This document shows, one piece after another, positions 33,165 through 41,510 of a stretch of DNA of 64,000 nt. Each line of letters begins with the position of its first letter. Within the stretch, counting starts at the first letter, position 1. The notes under the pieces were generated by a model. It had not been told where the DNA came from and did not search any database. It saw only the letters and a program-made list of their open reading frames with translations. The translations under genes were made by a program, and so were the position numbers. This stretch comes from Streptomyces coacervatus. GTDB lineage: Bacteria; Actinomycetota; Actinomycetes; Streptomycetales; Streptomycetaceae. The stretch spans positions 124,001 to 188,000 of the forward strand of contig NZ_JARHTP010000021.1 of assembly GCF_029223485.1 (NCBI RefSeq), written 5' to 3'.

Positions 33165-34460
33165 CTACTGCTCTTCCTTCGCGGTCTTGGTGATCGACTG
33201 CGTGACCTGCTCGGGGGACTTGGAGCCCGCGATGAGCGCGGCCACGCTGTCGTTGACCTCCTGGCCGACGGCGGGAACGTAGGCCTGGTCGAGGAAGAGC
33301 TGGAAGCCGGTGGCGGCCTTCAACTGGGCTTGCACGGCCTTGATGTTGGGGTCGGACAGGGCGCTCTCCGCACCCGGGACGACCGGGATGGTGCCGGTCT
33401 TCTTGACCAGTTCGACGTCGGTGGACTCGGAGGCGAAGAACTTCAGGAAGTCGACGGCCGCCTGCGGGGCGCCCTTGCGCAGGGCATGTCCGCCGCCCCC
33501 GCCGAACACCTCGGTGATCGCGCCCTTGCCGCCCTCGACGGCGGGGAACGGGAAGAAGCCGAGGTTCTTGCCGAGCCCCTTCCCGGCGTCGGCCTCCACG
33601 CTCGGGGCCCACTGGCCCATCAGCTCCATGGCCGCCTTGCCGTTGCCGACGGTCGCGGCCTGTCCGGTCGGCGTGGAGTAGGCGGCGCCGAGGAACCCCT
33701 TCTGGAACGGCTGGAGTTGGACCAGGTCCTTGAGGTGCTGCCCGGCCTGGACCAGGCCGGGGGCCGTGAAGTCCTTGGCGTCGCTGGCCTTCTGGAGCGC
33801 GTCGATACCGGCGGTGCGCATCGCGAGGTAGGCCCAGTAGTACATGCCGGGCCACTTCTCCTTGCCCGCGAGGGCGAGGGGCGTGATGCCCTTGGCCTTC
33901 AGCTTCTTCACTGCGTCGAGGAAGCCGCTCCAGGTGGTCGGGGGCGCGGTGATGCCGGCCTGTTGGAAGAGCGCCTTGTTGTACCAGAAGCCGATCATGC
34001 CGATGTCGAAGGGGATCGCGTACGTCTTGTCGTCGAGGATGTACGGCTTCTTCGCCACCGGCAGCAGGCCGTCGGCCCACGGCTTGGTGTTGTCGCTGAG
34101 GTCCTCGACGAGACCGGCGTCGACCTGCTGCTTGAGGACGCCGCCGCCCCAGGTGTGGAAGACGTCGGGGAGCTTCCCGGAGGCGGTCAGCGCCGTCATC
34201 TTCGACTTGTAGGCGTCGTTCTCCAGCTGGACGATCTTTATCTTCACCTTGGGGTTCTGTGCCTCGAACTTCTTGGCCAGACCGGCCCAGACGGTCTTCG
34301 CAGGCTCGGTGGTGGAGATGTTCCACCACTCGATGGTCGTCGTCCCGTCCGACGACCCTCCGCTCGAGTCTCCGCCGCACGCGCTCAGTGCCGTCATGCC
34401 CAGACCGGCCGCGGCGGAGGCCGCCAGGAAGCCGCGGCGGGACAGTGCCCGGTCGCCCAT
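33165..34460 (-). CDS. Sugar ABC transporter substrate-binding Tat lipoprotein (BxlE-like)
   Basis: Encodes 431 aa. ATG 34460 was preferred over the adjacent ATG 34463 because AAGGAG is then six bases away. The N-terminus has a twin-arginine motif (LSRRGFLAASAAAG) and lipobox (LSAC), so it is exported folded and lipid-anchored. The body is a family-1 solute-binding protein (VWAGLAKKFEAQNPKVKIKI, ending in LIAGSKSPEQVTQSI). As the first gene of an operon with two permeases and a GH10 xylanase, it probably binds xylobiose or longer xylo-oligosaccharides; bxlE-like describes this context, not a database match. Confidence 0.9.
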   Translation of the reverse strand: MGDRALSRRGFLAASAAAGLGMTALSACGGDSSGGSSDGTTTIEWWNISTTEPAKTVWAGLAKKFEAQNPKVKIKIVQLENDAYKSKMTALTASGKLPDVFHTWGGGVLKQQVDAGLVEDLSDNTKPWADGLLPVAKKPYILDDKTYAIPFDIGMIGFWYNKALFQQAGITAPPTTWSGFLDAVKKLKAKGITPLALAGKEKWPGMYYWAYLAMRTAGIDALQKASDAKDFTAPGLVQAGQHLKDLVQLQPFQKGFLGAAYSTPTGQAATVGNGKAAMELMGQWAPSVEADAGKGLGKNLGFFPFPAVEGGKGAITEVFGGGGGHALRKGAPQAAVDFLKFFASESTDVELVKKTGTIPVVPGAESALSDPNIKAVQAQLKAATGFQLFLDQAYVPAVGQEVNDSVAALIAGSKSPEQVTQSITKTAKEEQ

Positions 34461-34508
34461 CATGCGCTCCTTGGGTAGGGACGGCGCGTCCACGACCGCC
34501 CGCTGGGA

Positions 34509-34581
34509 CCGAAAGTTTCGGAGATGGTCCAGAAAGGTTCGTTGTTGCCGCACCCTAGAGACAGCTCCCAAACGGTGGCAA
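34509..34581 (-). promoter_or_regulatory. Promoter and LacI-type operator of the xylo-oligosaccharide operon
   Basis: On the minus strand TTGCCA (34581-34576) and TAGGGT (34557-34552) are separated by 18 bp, a good vegetative promoter. About 30 bp downstream lies CCGAAAGTTTCGG (34521-34509), a perfect dyad around a central base. CGAAA-N-TTTCG palindromes are known, from memory, as repressor sites at Streptomyces xylanase genes. The location within the early transcribed region fits repression. Confidence 0.65.
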
Positions 34582-34641
34582 CCCCCTGTACGTGGTGAAT
34601 CTGCGGCCGACTTGCGCGTTCCTGCCGGGCGTTGGTGCCGT

Positions 34642-36012
34642 TCAGGCGTCGGTCGCGGGAAGGTACTCGAACCAGTCGAAGGCCGCCGTGCCCTCGGTGA
34701 CGTACATGCCGATCACCCGGCCGGTGAAGCCGCCGGCGACCTGGGTGGAGGGATAGCGGCCGTCGAGCTCCGCAACGGGCTCGCCGCCTTCGACCGAGAA
34801 GGCGATCGTGTCGGGGCCGAGGTCCGCCGTACGGATGTCGACGACTGGCGTGACCGGGCCGGGCGGCACCGTACGGCGCGCGAGTTCCTGCCGTACGGGG
34901 CCGATGCGGGCGATCACGCTCGCCTCTCCCCCGGCGAATCCGAGGTCGTAGTGGTGGGCCTCGTCCATGCGCACCGAGAGCCCCGAGCGGCCCGACCCGG
35001 GATCGAGGCGGGCGGAGACCCGGCACTCCGGGTGCTGCTGCCGGCGTCCGACGAAGGTGTGCTCCGGCAGGTCGAGAGTGCTGCCCGTCGCATGCAGGGT
35101 CAGCCATCCCGGCCGCTCGCCCAGCGACCAGGAGCGCCGGGCCTGCGGCGTGGGGAGATCCAGTACGGGGCCAGGCCGGCGGCGTCGAAGTCGTCGCGCG
35201 GCGGCTCGGATTGGACGGGATGCCAGGTCGCCGGCGCCCGGTGCTGCTCCCGCACCGGGCCGGCCTGCGGCCAGCCGTCGGCCCATTCCACCGGGGCCAG
35301 GAACGTCTCCCGGCCCAGGACGTGGAAGCCCGGGAACCAGCCGCGGGGGCGGGTGCCCAGCAGCAGCATCCACCAGGTGCCGTCGGGCGCCTGGACGAGG
35401 TCGGCGTGGCCGGTGCACTGGATGGGCAGGTCGGTGCTGCGGTGGCTGAGGACCGGGCCCGCGGGTGCCGGTTCGTAGGGCCCGCGCGGGGAGCGGGCGC
35501 GGGCGATGGAGACGCTGTGGCCGAGGGCGGTGCCGCCCTCGGCCAGCATCAGATACCACCAGTCGCCGATGCGGTGGAGGTGCGGCGCCTCGGGGTGCTG
35601 CATGCCCGTCCCGGACCACACCGGCAGCGGCCCTTCCAGCACCTTGCCGGTCGCCGTGTCGATGCGCGCGACCTGGATCCCGGAGACGGCGCACCAGCAC
35701 GAACCGTCCTCGTCCCAGGCGAGGTCGGGGTCGATGCCCGGCAGGTCGATCCACACCGGGTCGGACCACGGCCCTTCCGGTCGCTCACTGGTGACCAGGA
35801 AGTTGCCCCCGCCGTCGACATTGGTGGTGATCATGTGGAAGCGGCCGGACGTTGCCGATCTGCCGCCAGTGCACGAGGTCACGGCTGTGGAAGACCGGGA
35901 CGCCGGGGAAGTACTCGAAGCTGGAGCAGACCAGGTAGTAGTCCTCGCCGACCCGGCACACGCTCGGGTCGGGATGGAAGCCGCCGATGACGGGGTTTCG
36001 GTACGTCCGCAT
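34642..36012 (-). pseudogene. Broken glycoside hydrolase family 43 (beta-xylosidase/arabinofuranosidase) gene
   Basis: Three frames together spell a GH43 enzyme with a C-terminal beta-sandwich domain. It starts MRTYRNPVIGGFHPDPSV with the catalytic base Asp. After DLVHWRQIGNV (about 35850) the frame changes and about 30 residues are missing, resuming with GRFHMITTNVDGGGNF. The general-acid Glu is in MQHPEAPHLH. A second shift near 35160 separates the catalytic and C-terminal parts (TLHATGSTLDLPEHTF). CGAAACATTCG at 36038-36048 near the start resembles the operator at 34509. Sequencing error could explain one shift but not the internal loss. Confidence 0.8.
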
Positions 36013-36291
36013 GTGCGTCAGCCCTTCGCCGGGTGGTCGAAACATTCGGTCCCGATGACGAACATTACGGAGCGGACTGTACGAGGCTGTATGGGCGGGG
36101 ACAAGGCGGCGAAGCCCGGCGCACGGACAGCGCGGGCGCCTCGCCACGGCCCGGCCGACGTCAGGGTTTGACCGGGATCCTGGGTGAGCCGGGTGACGCC
36201 GAGGGGAGTGAGTGGGTGCCCCGGACGCGGGGAGGCGGACCGGGGCCTGCCGTCGACGCTATGCCCGTCGACCCGGGGTTCAGGCCCCCTC

Positions 36292-36340
36292 ATGACGCGA
36301 TGCTGACGGTGAACGGGCCGACGCTGACGGGATGTTGACG
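36292..36340 (+). promoter_or_regulatory. Four-half-site operator, copy S1 (upstream of the universal stress gene)
   Basis: ATGACG-N5-CTGACG-N15-CTGACG-N5-TTGACG, starts at 36292, 36303, 36324 and 36335. The spacing is identical to the other copies. It lies 195 bp before the universal stress protein start; the rest of the 522-bp gap (36013-36534) has no convincing gene. Confidence 0.7.
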
Positions 36341-36534
36341 CGGCGGACGGCCGGCGCCGGAACCGGCCGTCAGAGGGGCGCCAAAAAGCGGCGGACGGGG
36401 TGGCCGCAGGGCAGGGACCAGGCGTGAGATGGAGACGAGGCCCGCAGCCCCTGCCCCTGGACGGGGCGCCTCGCGGGGCCTCTGGACTGCCCGCGGGAGA
36501 CCGCCCGTGGGCGCTTCCGAAGAACGGTGGAGTC

Positions 36535-37098
36535 ATGTCTGATACCGACGGCCGCGCGGCCGCCCGGGTCGTGGTGGGAGTGAGCGGTTCACTCGGCAGC
36601 CTCACCGCGTTGGGCCGTGCCGCCGCCGAGGCCCGGCGCCGGGACGCCTCTCTGTGGCCCGTGCTGGCCTGGGAGCCGCCGGGCGGGGAACTCGCGGCGC
36701 GCCGCTCGCCCGCCGCTGCCCTCATGGTCGGGCAGTGGCAGCACCTGGCGCGGGAGCGGCTGCTCACCGCGCTCGGGGACGTGTTCGGCGACGCGGGTCC
36801 GGACGTCCCGATGCGCGCGCTCGTCGTCAGGGCCGCCGCCCCGGGCCGGGCCCTGGTCGAGACCGCCGACCGCGAGGCCGACCTGCTGGTCGTCGGCGCG
36901 GGCCGGCGCAGCCTCCTGCACCGCACGCTCGCCCCCTCGGTGAGCCGGTACTGCCTGGCCCACGCCACCTGCCCGGTCCTGGCGGTGCCCCCGTCCCCCC
37001 TGGAGTCGCAACTCACGGCCGTACACCGCCGCAACGCCTGGCGACTGCGACTGGACGTCCGGGATTTGCTGAAGGAGACGGTGCCGCCGGGGGCGTGA
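36535..37098 (+). CDS. Universal stress protein family (single domain)
   Basis: Encodes 187 aa from ATG 36535. The N-terminus RVVVGVSGSLGSLTALGRAAAEARRR and the C-terminal EADLLVVGAGRRSLLHRTLAPSVSRYCLAHATCPVLAVP match UspA; GAGRRSLLHRTLAPSVS is close to the ATP-binding G-x2-G-x9-G-S/T pattern. USPs often accompany potassium genes, and KdpD itself carries a USP domain. The final residues KETVPPGA are encoded by DNA that is duplicated twice more just downstream. Confidence 0.85.
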   Translation: MSDTDGRAAARVVVGVSGSLGSLTALGRAAAEARRRDASLWPVLAWEPPGGELAARRSPAAALMVGQWQHLARERLLTALGDVFGDAGPDVPMRALVVRAAAPGRALVETADREADLLVVGAGRRSLLHRTLAPSVSRYCLAHATCPVLAVPPSPLESQLTAVHRRNAWRLRLDVRDLLKETVPPGA

Positions 37099-37419
37099 GC
37101 GGGCGCGGGGCCCTGGGCGTGTTCAAGGAGGCGGTGCCGCCGGGGCATGCGCGGGCGGCGGGCCCTGACGGGCGGCGCACCGAACCCGGGGCGCGCACCG
37201 CCAAGCCCGATTGCCGGTCGCCGATCGCCTATCGCCTACGGCTTCGCCGAAGGCACACGTTCCGGCTGCCCGCCTCGCATGAAGGAGACGGTGCCGCCGG
37301 GGGCATGAGCGGGCGCCGGGCCCTGCCGGGCGGCGCACCGAACCCCGGGCGCGCACCGCCGAGCCCGACCGCCGGTCGGCTTCGCCGAAGGCGCACGTTC
37401 CGGCTGCCCGCCTCGCATG
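37071..37419. repeat. Degenerate tandem repeat copying the 3' end of the stress-protein gene
   Basis: AAGGAGACGGTGCCGCCGGG occurs at the end of the gene (37072) and again at 37282, with a variant AAGGAGGCGGTGCCGCCGGG at 37125. The second and third units continue in parallel through GGGCGGCGCACCGAAC, GCGCACCGCC, GGCTTCGCCGAAGGC and ACGTTCCGGCTGCCCGCC to a CGCATG end. Units are about 54 (partial), 156 and 139 bp. Together with 37420-37512 this fills the gap before kdpD; no gene is supported there. Confidence 0.75.
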
Positions 37420-37512
37420 TACGAGCCGGCACAGACCGCAGGGCCGCGCCTGGTTCGGCCACGGTCAGCAGTCAACCCGAGCCGCACGCCGCCCAGTTGA
37501 ACCAGCCCCCGC

Positions 37513-40065
37513 CTACGACACCGCCGAAGCCGACAGATCCGGCCGGTCGGGGTGGTCGCGGCGGCGGCCCGATGCCATCCGCAGGGTCAGCACCATCGTG
37601 AGGCCGCCGCCGGGGGTGTCCTCGGCGTCAAGGGTGCCGCCCATGGCCTCGGTGAAGCCGCGGGCCACCGCCAGGCCGAGGCCGACCCCGGCGCCGCGCG
37701 GGGCGTCGCCGTAGCGCTGGAAGGGTTCGAAGATGCGGCCCTTGGCCTCGTCGGGGACGCCGGGGCCGCGGTCCACCACCCGGACCTCGACACGCTCGGC
37801 GATGGCGCTCGCCGAGACCAGCACCGGTGTGTCCGCGGGGCTGTACTTGACCGCGTTCTCCACGACGTTGGCGACCGCCCGCTCCAACAGGCCCTTGTCG
37901 ACCTCGACCATCGGCAGGGTCTCGGGGATGTCCAGTTCCACGCTGTCCTCGGGCACTCCGCCCAGCGCCATCGGCACCACCTCGTCGAGGTCGGTCTCGC
38001 GGACGATGGGCGTGACCGTGCCGGTCTGCAGGCGGGACATGTCGAGGAGATTGCCCACCAGGTGGTCGAGCCGGTCGGCGCCGTCCTCTATCGCCTCCAG
38101 AAGGTCCGCCTGGTCCTGTTCGGACCACTCGACGTCGTCCGAACGCAGTGAGGAGACGGCCGCCTTGATGCCCGCGAGCGGGGTGCGCAGGTCGTGACTG
38201 ACGGCGGCCAGCAGCGCCGTGCGGATGCGGTTGCCCTCGGCCAGTTCCTTGGCCTGGTCGGCCTCCCGCTGGAGCCGTCGGCGGTCGAGGACGACGGCGG
38301 CCTGGGCGGCGAACGCGGCCAGCACCCGCCGGTCGGCGGCCGGCAGCACGCGCCCGGTCAGCGCCAGCGCCATGCGGTCGCCGACGGGCATGTCCGCGTC
38401 CGCGTCCTCGGGGCACTGGGCGGGCCCCGGCCCCACGCTGCCCGCGCAGGTCCACGGCGCCACTTCGCTCTCCCGCTCCAGCAGCGCCACGGACTCCATG
38501 CCGAAGGTCTCCCGGACCCGCTCCAGCAGGGCCTCCAGACTGGTCTCGCCACGCAGCACATTGCCCGCGAGGTAGGACAGGATCTCCGACTCGGCGCGCA
38601 GCCGGGCCGCCTGCTGGGTGCGCCGGGCCGCCAGGTCGACCACGGAGGCCACGGACACCGCCACGCCGACAAAGATCGCTATGGCGACGATGTTCTCGGG
38701 GTCGGCAATGGTCAGGGTGTGGACGGGCGGGGTGAAGTACCAGTTGAGCAGCAGCGAACCCACGACCGCCGAGGTCAGCGCCGGGAGCAGCCCGCCGAGC
38801 AGCGCCGCCGCGACCGTGAGGGCCAGGAACAGCAGCATGTCGTTGGCGAGGCCGACATCGGGAACGGCGCTGGTCAGCAGCAGGGTGAGCAGGGCGGGAC
38901 CGAGCGCGCCGACGAGCCAGCCCCAGATGATCCGGGTCCGGCCGAGCCGCGCTCCGCGGTTGACGGGCAGCCCGCGCCCCTTGCCCGCCTCGTCGTGCGT
39001 GATCAGGTGGACGTCGAGGTCGGGGCCCGAGTCCCGGGCGACCGTGGCGCCGACGCCGGGTCCGAAGACGTACTGCCAGCTCTTGCGCCGGGAGACGCCG
39101 AGCACGATCTGGGTGGCGTTCACCCCGCGGGAGAAGTCCAGCAGGGCGGGCGGGACGTCGTCGCCCACGACTTGGTGGAAGGTGCCGCCCAGATCCTCGA
39201 CGAGGGTGCGCTGGACGGCGAGTTCCTTCGGGGAGGCGGCCGTCAGGCCGTCGGTGCGGGCGATGTAGACGGCCAGGACCTCGCCGCCGGCGCCCTTCTC
39301 CGCCAGGCGTGCGGCCCGGCGGATCAGCGTCCTGCCCTCGGGGCCGCCGGTCAGGCCGACCACGATCCGCTCCCGTGAACCCCAGATCCTGGAGACCTGG
39401 TGTTCGCTGCGATATTCGTTGAGATATTCGTCGACGCGGTCGGCCACCCACAGCAGCGCCAACTCCCGCAGCGCGGTGAGGTTTCCGGGCCTGAAGTAGT
39501 TGGAGAGGGCCGCGTCGACCTTGTCCGGCTTGTAGATGTTGCCGTGTGCCATACGGCGGCGCAGCGCCTGCGGTGACATGTCGACGAGTTCGATCTGGTC
39601 GGCCCGGCGCACCACTTCGTCGGGGACCGTCTCCTGCTGCCGTACGCCGGTGATCGACTCGACGACGTCGCCGAGCGATTCGAGGTGCTGGATGTTCACC
39701 GTCGACACGACGTCGATGCCTGCCGCGAGTAGTTCCTCCACGTCCTGCCAGCGCTTGGCGTTGCGCGAGCCGGGGATGTTGGTGTGGGGCAGTTCGTCGA
39801 CCATGGCCACCTGGGGGCGGCTGGCCAGGACGGCGTCGATGTCCATCTCGGTGAAGGTGGAGCCCCGGTATGCCAGTTCCTTGCGCGGGATCTCCTCCAG
39901 ACCGTGCAGCATCACCTCGGTGCGCGGCCGCCCGTGGTGCTCCACGAAGGCCACCACGCAGTCGGTGCCCCGCTCCTGACGCCGGTGCGCCTCGGACAGC
40001 ATTGCGTACGTCTTGCCGACGCCGGGGGCCGCGCCGAGGTAGATCCGGAGCTTGCCGCGTGCCAT
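37513..40065 (-). CDS. kdpD: Osmosensitive K+ sensor histidine kinase KdpD
   Basis: Encodes 850 aa from ATG 40065. Domains in order: KdpD N-terminal domain with Walker A GAAPGVGKT and VDELPHTNIPGSR; a universal-stress domain (IVVGLTGGPEGRTLIRRA, to about residue 370); four membrane helices (DUF4118, about 400-500); a GAF-like region; and the kinase with H-box AVSHDLRTPLAG, N-box NVVENAVKYS and GVGLGLAVARG. It phosphorylates KdpE in response to K+ limitation or osmotic stress. It starts two bases after the kdpE stop, so the two are cotranslated. It is the last gene of the kdp cluster. Confidence 0.96.
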   Translation of the reverse strand: MARGKLRIYLGAAPGVGKTYAMLSEAHRRQERGTDCVVAFVEHHGRPRTEVMLHGLEEIPRKELAYRGSTFTEMDIDAVLASRPQVAMVDELPHTNIPGSRNAKRWQDVEELLAAGIDVVSTVNIQHLESLGDVVESITGVRQQETVPDEVVRRADQIELVDMSPQALRRRMAHGNIYKPDKVDAALSNYFRPGNLTALRELALLWVADRVDEYLNEYRSEHQVSRIWGSRERIVVGLTGGPEGRTLIRRAARLAEKGAGGEVLAVYIARTDGLTAASPKELAVQRTLVEDLGGTFHQVVGDDVPPALLDFSRGVNATQIVLGVSRRKSWQYVFGPGVGATVARDSGPDLDVHLITHDEAGKGRGLPVNRGARLGRTRIIWGWLVGALGPALLTLLLTSAVPDVGLANDMLLFLALTVAAALLGGLLPALTSAVVGSLLLNWYFTPPVHTLTIADPENIVAIAIFVGVAVSVASVVDLAARRTQQAARLRAESEILSYLAGNVLRGETSLEALLERVRETFGMESVALLERESEVAPWTCAGSVGPGPAQCPEDADADMPVGDRMALALTGRVLPAADRRVLAAFAAQAAVVLDRRRLQREADQAKELAEGNRIRTALLAAVSHDLRTPLAGIKAAVSSLRSDDVEWSEQDQADLLEAIEDGADRLDHLVGNLLDMSRLQTGTVTPIVRETDLDEVVPMALGGVPEDSVELDIPETLPMVEVDKGLLERAVANVVENAVKYSPADTPVLVSASAIAERVEVRVVDRGPGVPDEAKGRIFEPFQRYGDAPRGAGVGLGLAVARGFTEAMGGTLDAEDTPGGGLTMVLTLRMASGRRRDHPDRPDLSASAVS

Positions 40066-40067
40066 GT

Positions 40068-40751
40068 TCACCCTTCGAAGCGGTAACCCATGCCGGGTTC
40101 GGTGATGAGGTAGCGGGGGTGCGAGGGGTCCGTCTCCAACTTGCGGCGCAGCTGGGCCATATAGACCCGCAGGTAGTTGCTCTTGTTGCTCTGGGACACC
40201 CCCCAGACCTCCTGGAGCAGGTGTTTCTGGGTGATGAGCCGGCCGGGATTGGTGATCAGGATCTCCAGCAGATGCCATTCCGTCGGTGTCAGCCGCACAT
40301 CGCGGTGTCCGCGCACGACCCGCTTGGCCAGCAGGTCGACGGTGAAGTCGTCGGTCTCCACCCGGGTCGTCTCGGGGACGAGCGGGGTCTCCTCGACACG
40401 GCGGACGGCGGCCCGCAGCCGGGCCATCAGCTCGTCCATGCTGAACGGCTTGGTGATGTAGTCGTCGGCGCCCGCGTCGAGGGCTGCAACCTTCTCGTCG
40501 GAGGCCTGACGCGCGGACAGCACCAGCACCGGGACCCGGCTCCAGCCGCGCAGGGCCTTGATGACATCGACGCCGTCCATGTCCGGCAGACCGAGGTCGA
40601 GCATCACGACATCGGGCTGGCGGGCGGCCGCGAGCCGGAGTGCGGTGGCGCCGTCGGGAGCGGCGTCCACGCCGTACTTGCGGGCCTGCAGGTTGATCAC
40701 GAGTGCTCGTACGAGCTGGGGGTCGTCCTCCACCACCAACACCCTGGTCAT
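40068..40751 (-). CDS. kdpE: KdpE response regulator (OmpR family)
   Basis: Encodes 227 aa from ATG 40751, with GAAAGG upstream. The receiver domain has the acidic pair (VVEDDPQ), phospho-acceptor Asp in VMLDLGLPDMDG and Lys in YITKPFSM. The C-terminal OmpR winged helix includes LTPTEWHLLEILITNPGRLI and SNYLRVYMAQLRRKLE. OmpR-class regulators bind tandem direct repeats about 11 bp apart; the island's four-half-site operators have exactly this spacing. It is separated from kdpC by a strong hairpin, so its level may differ from that of the pump genes. Confidence 0.96.
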   Translation of the reverse strand: MTRVLVVEDDPQLVRALVINLQARKYGVDAAPDGATALRLAAARQPDVVMLDLGLPDMDGVDVIKALRGWSRVPVLVLSARQASDEKVAALDAGADDYITKPFSMDELMARLRAAVRRVEETPLVPETTRVETDDFTVDLLAKRVVRGHRDVRLTPTEWHLLEILITNPGRLITQKHLLQEVWGVSQSNKSNYLRVYMAQLRRKLETDPSHPRYLITEPGMGYRFEG

Positions 40752-40777
40752 GGCTGTACGCCTTTCTTCACGGCGGC

Positions 40778-40816
40778 GGGAGCCGACGTGCCGGATGGCT
40801 CCGGACGTCGGCTCCC
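40778..40816 (-). terminator. Hairpin between kdpC and kdpE (partial terminator or processing site)
   Basis: GGGAGCCGACGT and ACGTCGGCTCCC form an exact 12-bp stem with a 15-base loop. It lies 21 bp after the kdpC stop. It has no U-tract, so read-through to kdpED is plausible. Confidence 0.65.
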
Positions 40817-40836
40817 GCTCGGTTCGCGTAACCCCA

Positions 40837-41505
40837 TCAGCCCTTGGCCACAAGGGACTTGAGCGCGATGTTGAGTTCCAGGACGTTCACGCGGGGCTCA
40901 CCCATGAAGCCGAGGGTGCGACCCTCGGTGTGGTCCTTGACCAGCTTCTCGACCTGGGCGGCCGACAGGCCGTTCTTGGCGGCGACCCGGTGGACCTGGA
41001 TCTCCGCGTACTGCGGGGAGATGTCCGGGTCCAGGCCGGAGCCGGAGGACGTGACGGCGTCGGCGGGGACCTCGGAGGCCTTGACCGTGTAGCCGGACAC
41101 CGAGTTGTCCTTGATGACGGCGGACTGGGCGGCCTTCACCCAGGCGATCAGGTCCTTGTTGTCACCGGAACGGTTGGTGGCGCCGGACAGGATCAGCTTG
41201 TACTGGGTGTTGACGCTGTTGGTGCCCAGGCCGTTCTGCGGGCGCCCCTGGAACCACTTCAGGTCCGGGTCCGGGGTCTCCTGGCCCTTCTTCAGCGGCA
41301 GGTTGTACGCCTGACCGATCAGCGAGGAGCCGACGACCTTGCCGTCCGCCTTGATCTCGGAGCCGTTCGCCTTGTTGTGGAACAGCGCCTGGGCGATGCC
41401 GGTGACGACCAGCGGGTAGATGACGCCCGTCACCAGGGTCAGCACGAGGAGGGCGCGCAGGCCCGCCCCGAGCAACCGGGCGGTGTTGGTCACGGAGTTG
41501 TTCAT
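40837..41505 (-). CDS. kdpC: Potassium-transporting ATPase subunit C
   Basis: Encodes 222 aa from ATG 41505. It has one N-terminal membrane helix (ALLVLTLVTGVIYPLVVTGIAQALF) and an extracytoplasmic domain with the family motifs GSSLIGQAY, WFQGRPQ, SSGSGLDPDISP and VNVLELNIAL. KdpC stabilises the KdpFABC complex. Start is 5 bp after the kdpB stop. Confidence 0.96.
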   Translation of the reverse strand: MNNSVTNTARLLGAGLRALLVLTLVTGVIYPLVVTGIAQALFHNKANGSEIKADGKVVGSSLIGQAYNLPLKKGQETPDPDLKWFQGRPQNGLGTNSVNTQYKLILSGATNRSGDNKDLIAWVKAAQSAVIKDNSVSGYTVKASEVPADAVTSSGSGLDPDISPQYAEIQVHRVAAKNGLSAAQVEKLVKDHTEGRTLGFMGEPRVNVLELNIALKSLVAKG

Positions 41506-41510
41506 GGCGA

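Noticed and set aside
31330..34380. 1016-codon frame spanning the sugar transporter genes on the minus strand
   Set aside because: Only its final part is the MalG-type permease; the rest is an out-of-frame reading of the other permease and the binding protein, Arg/Pro-rich and motif-free.
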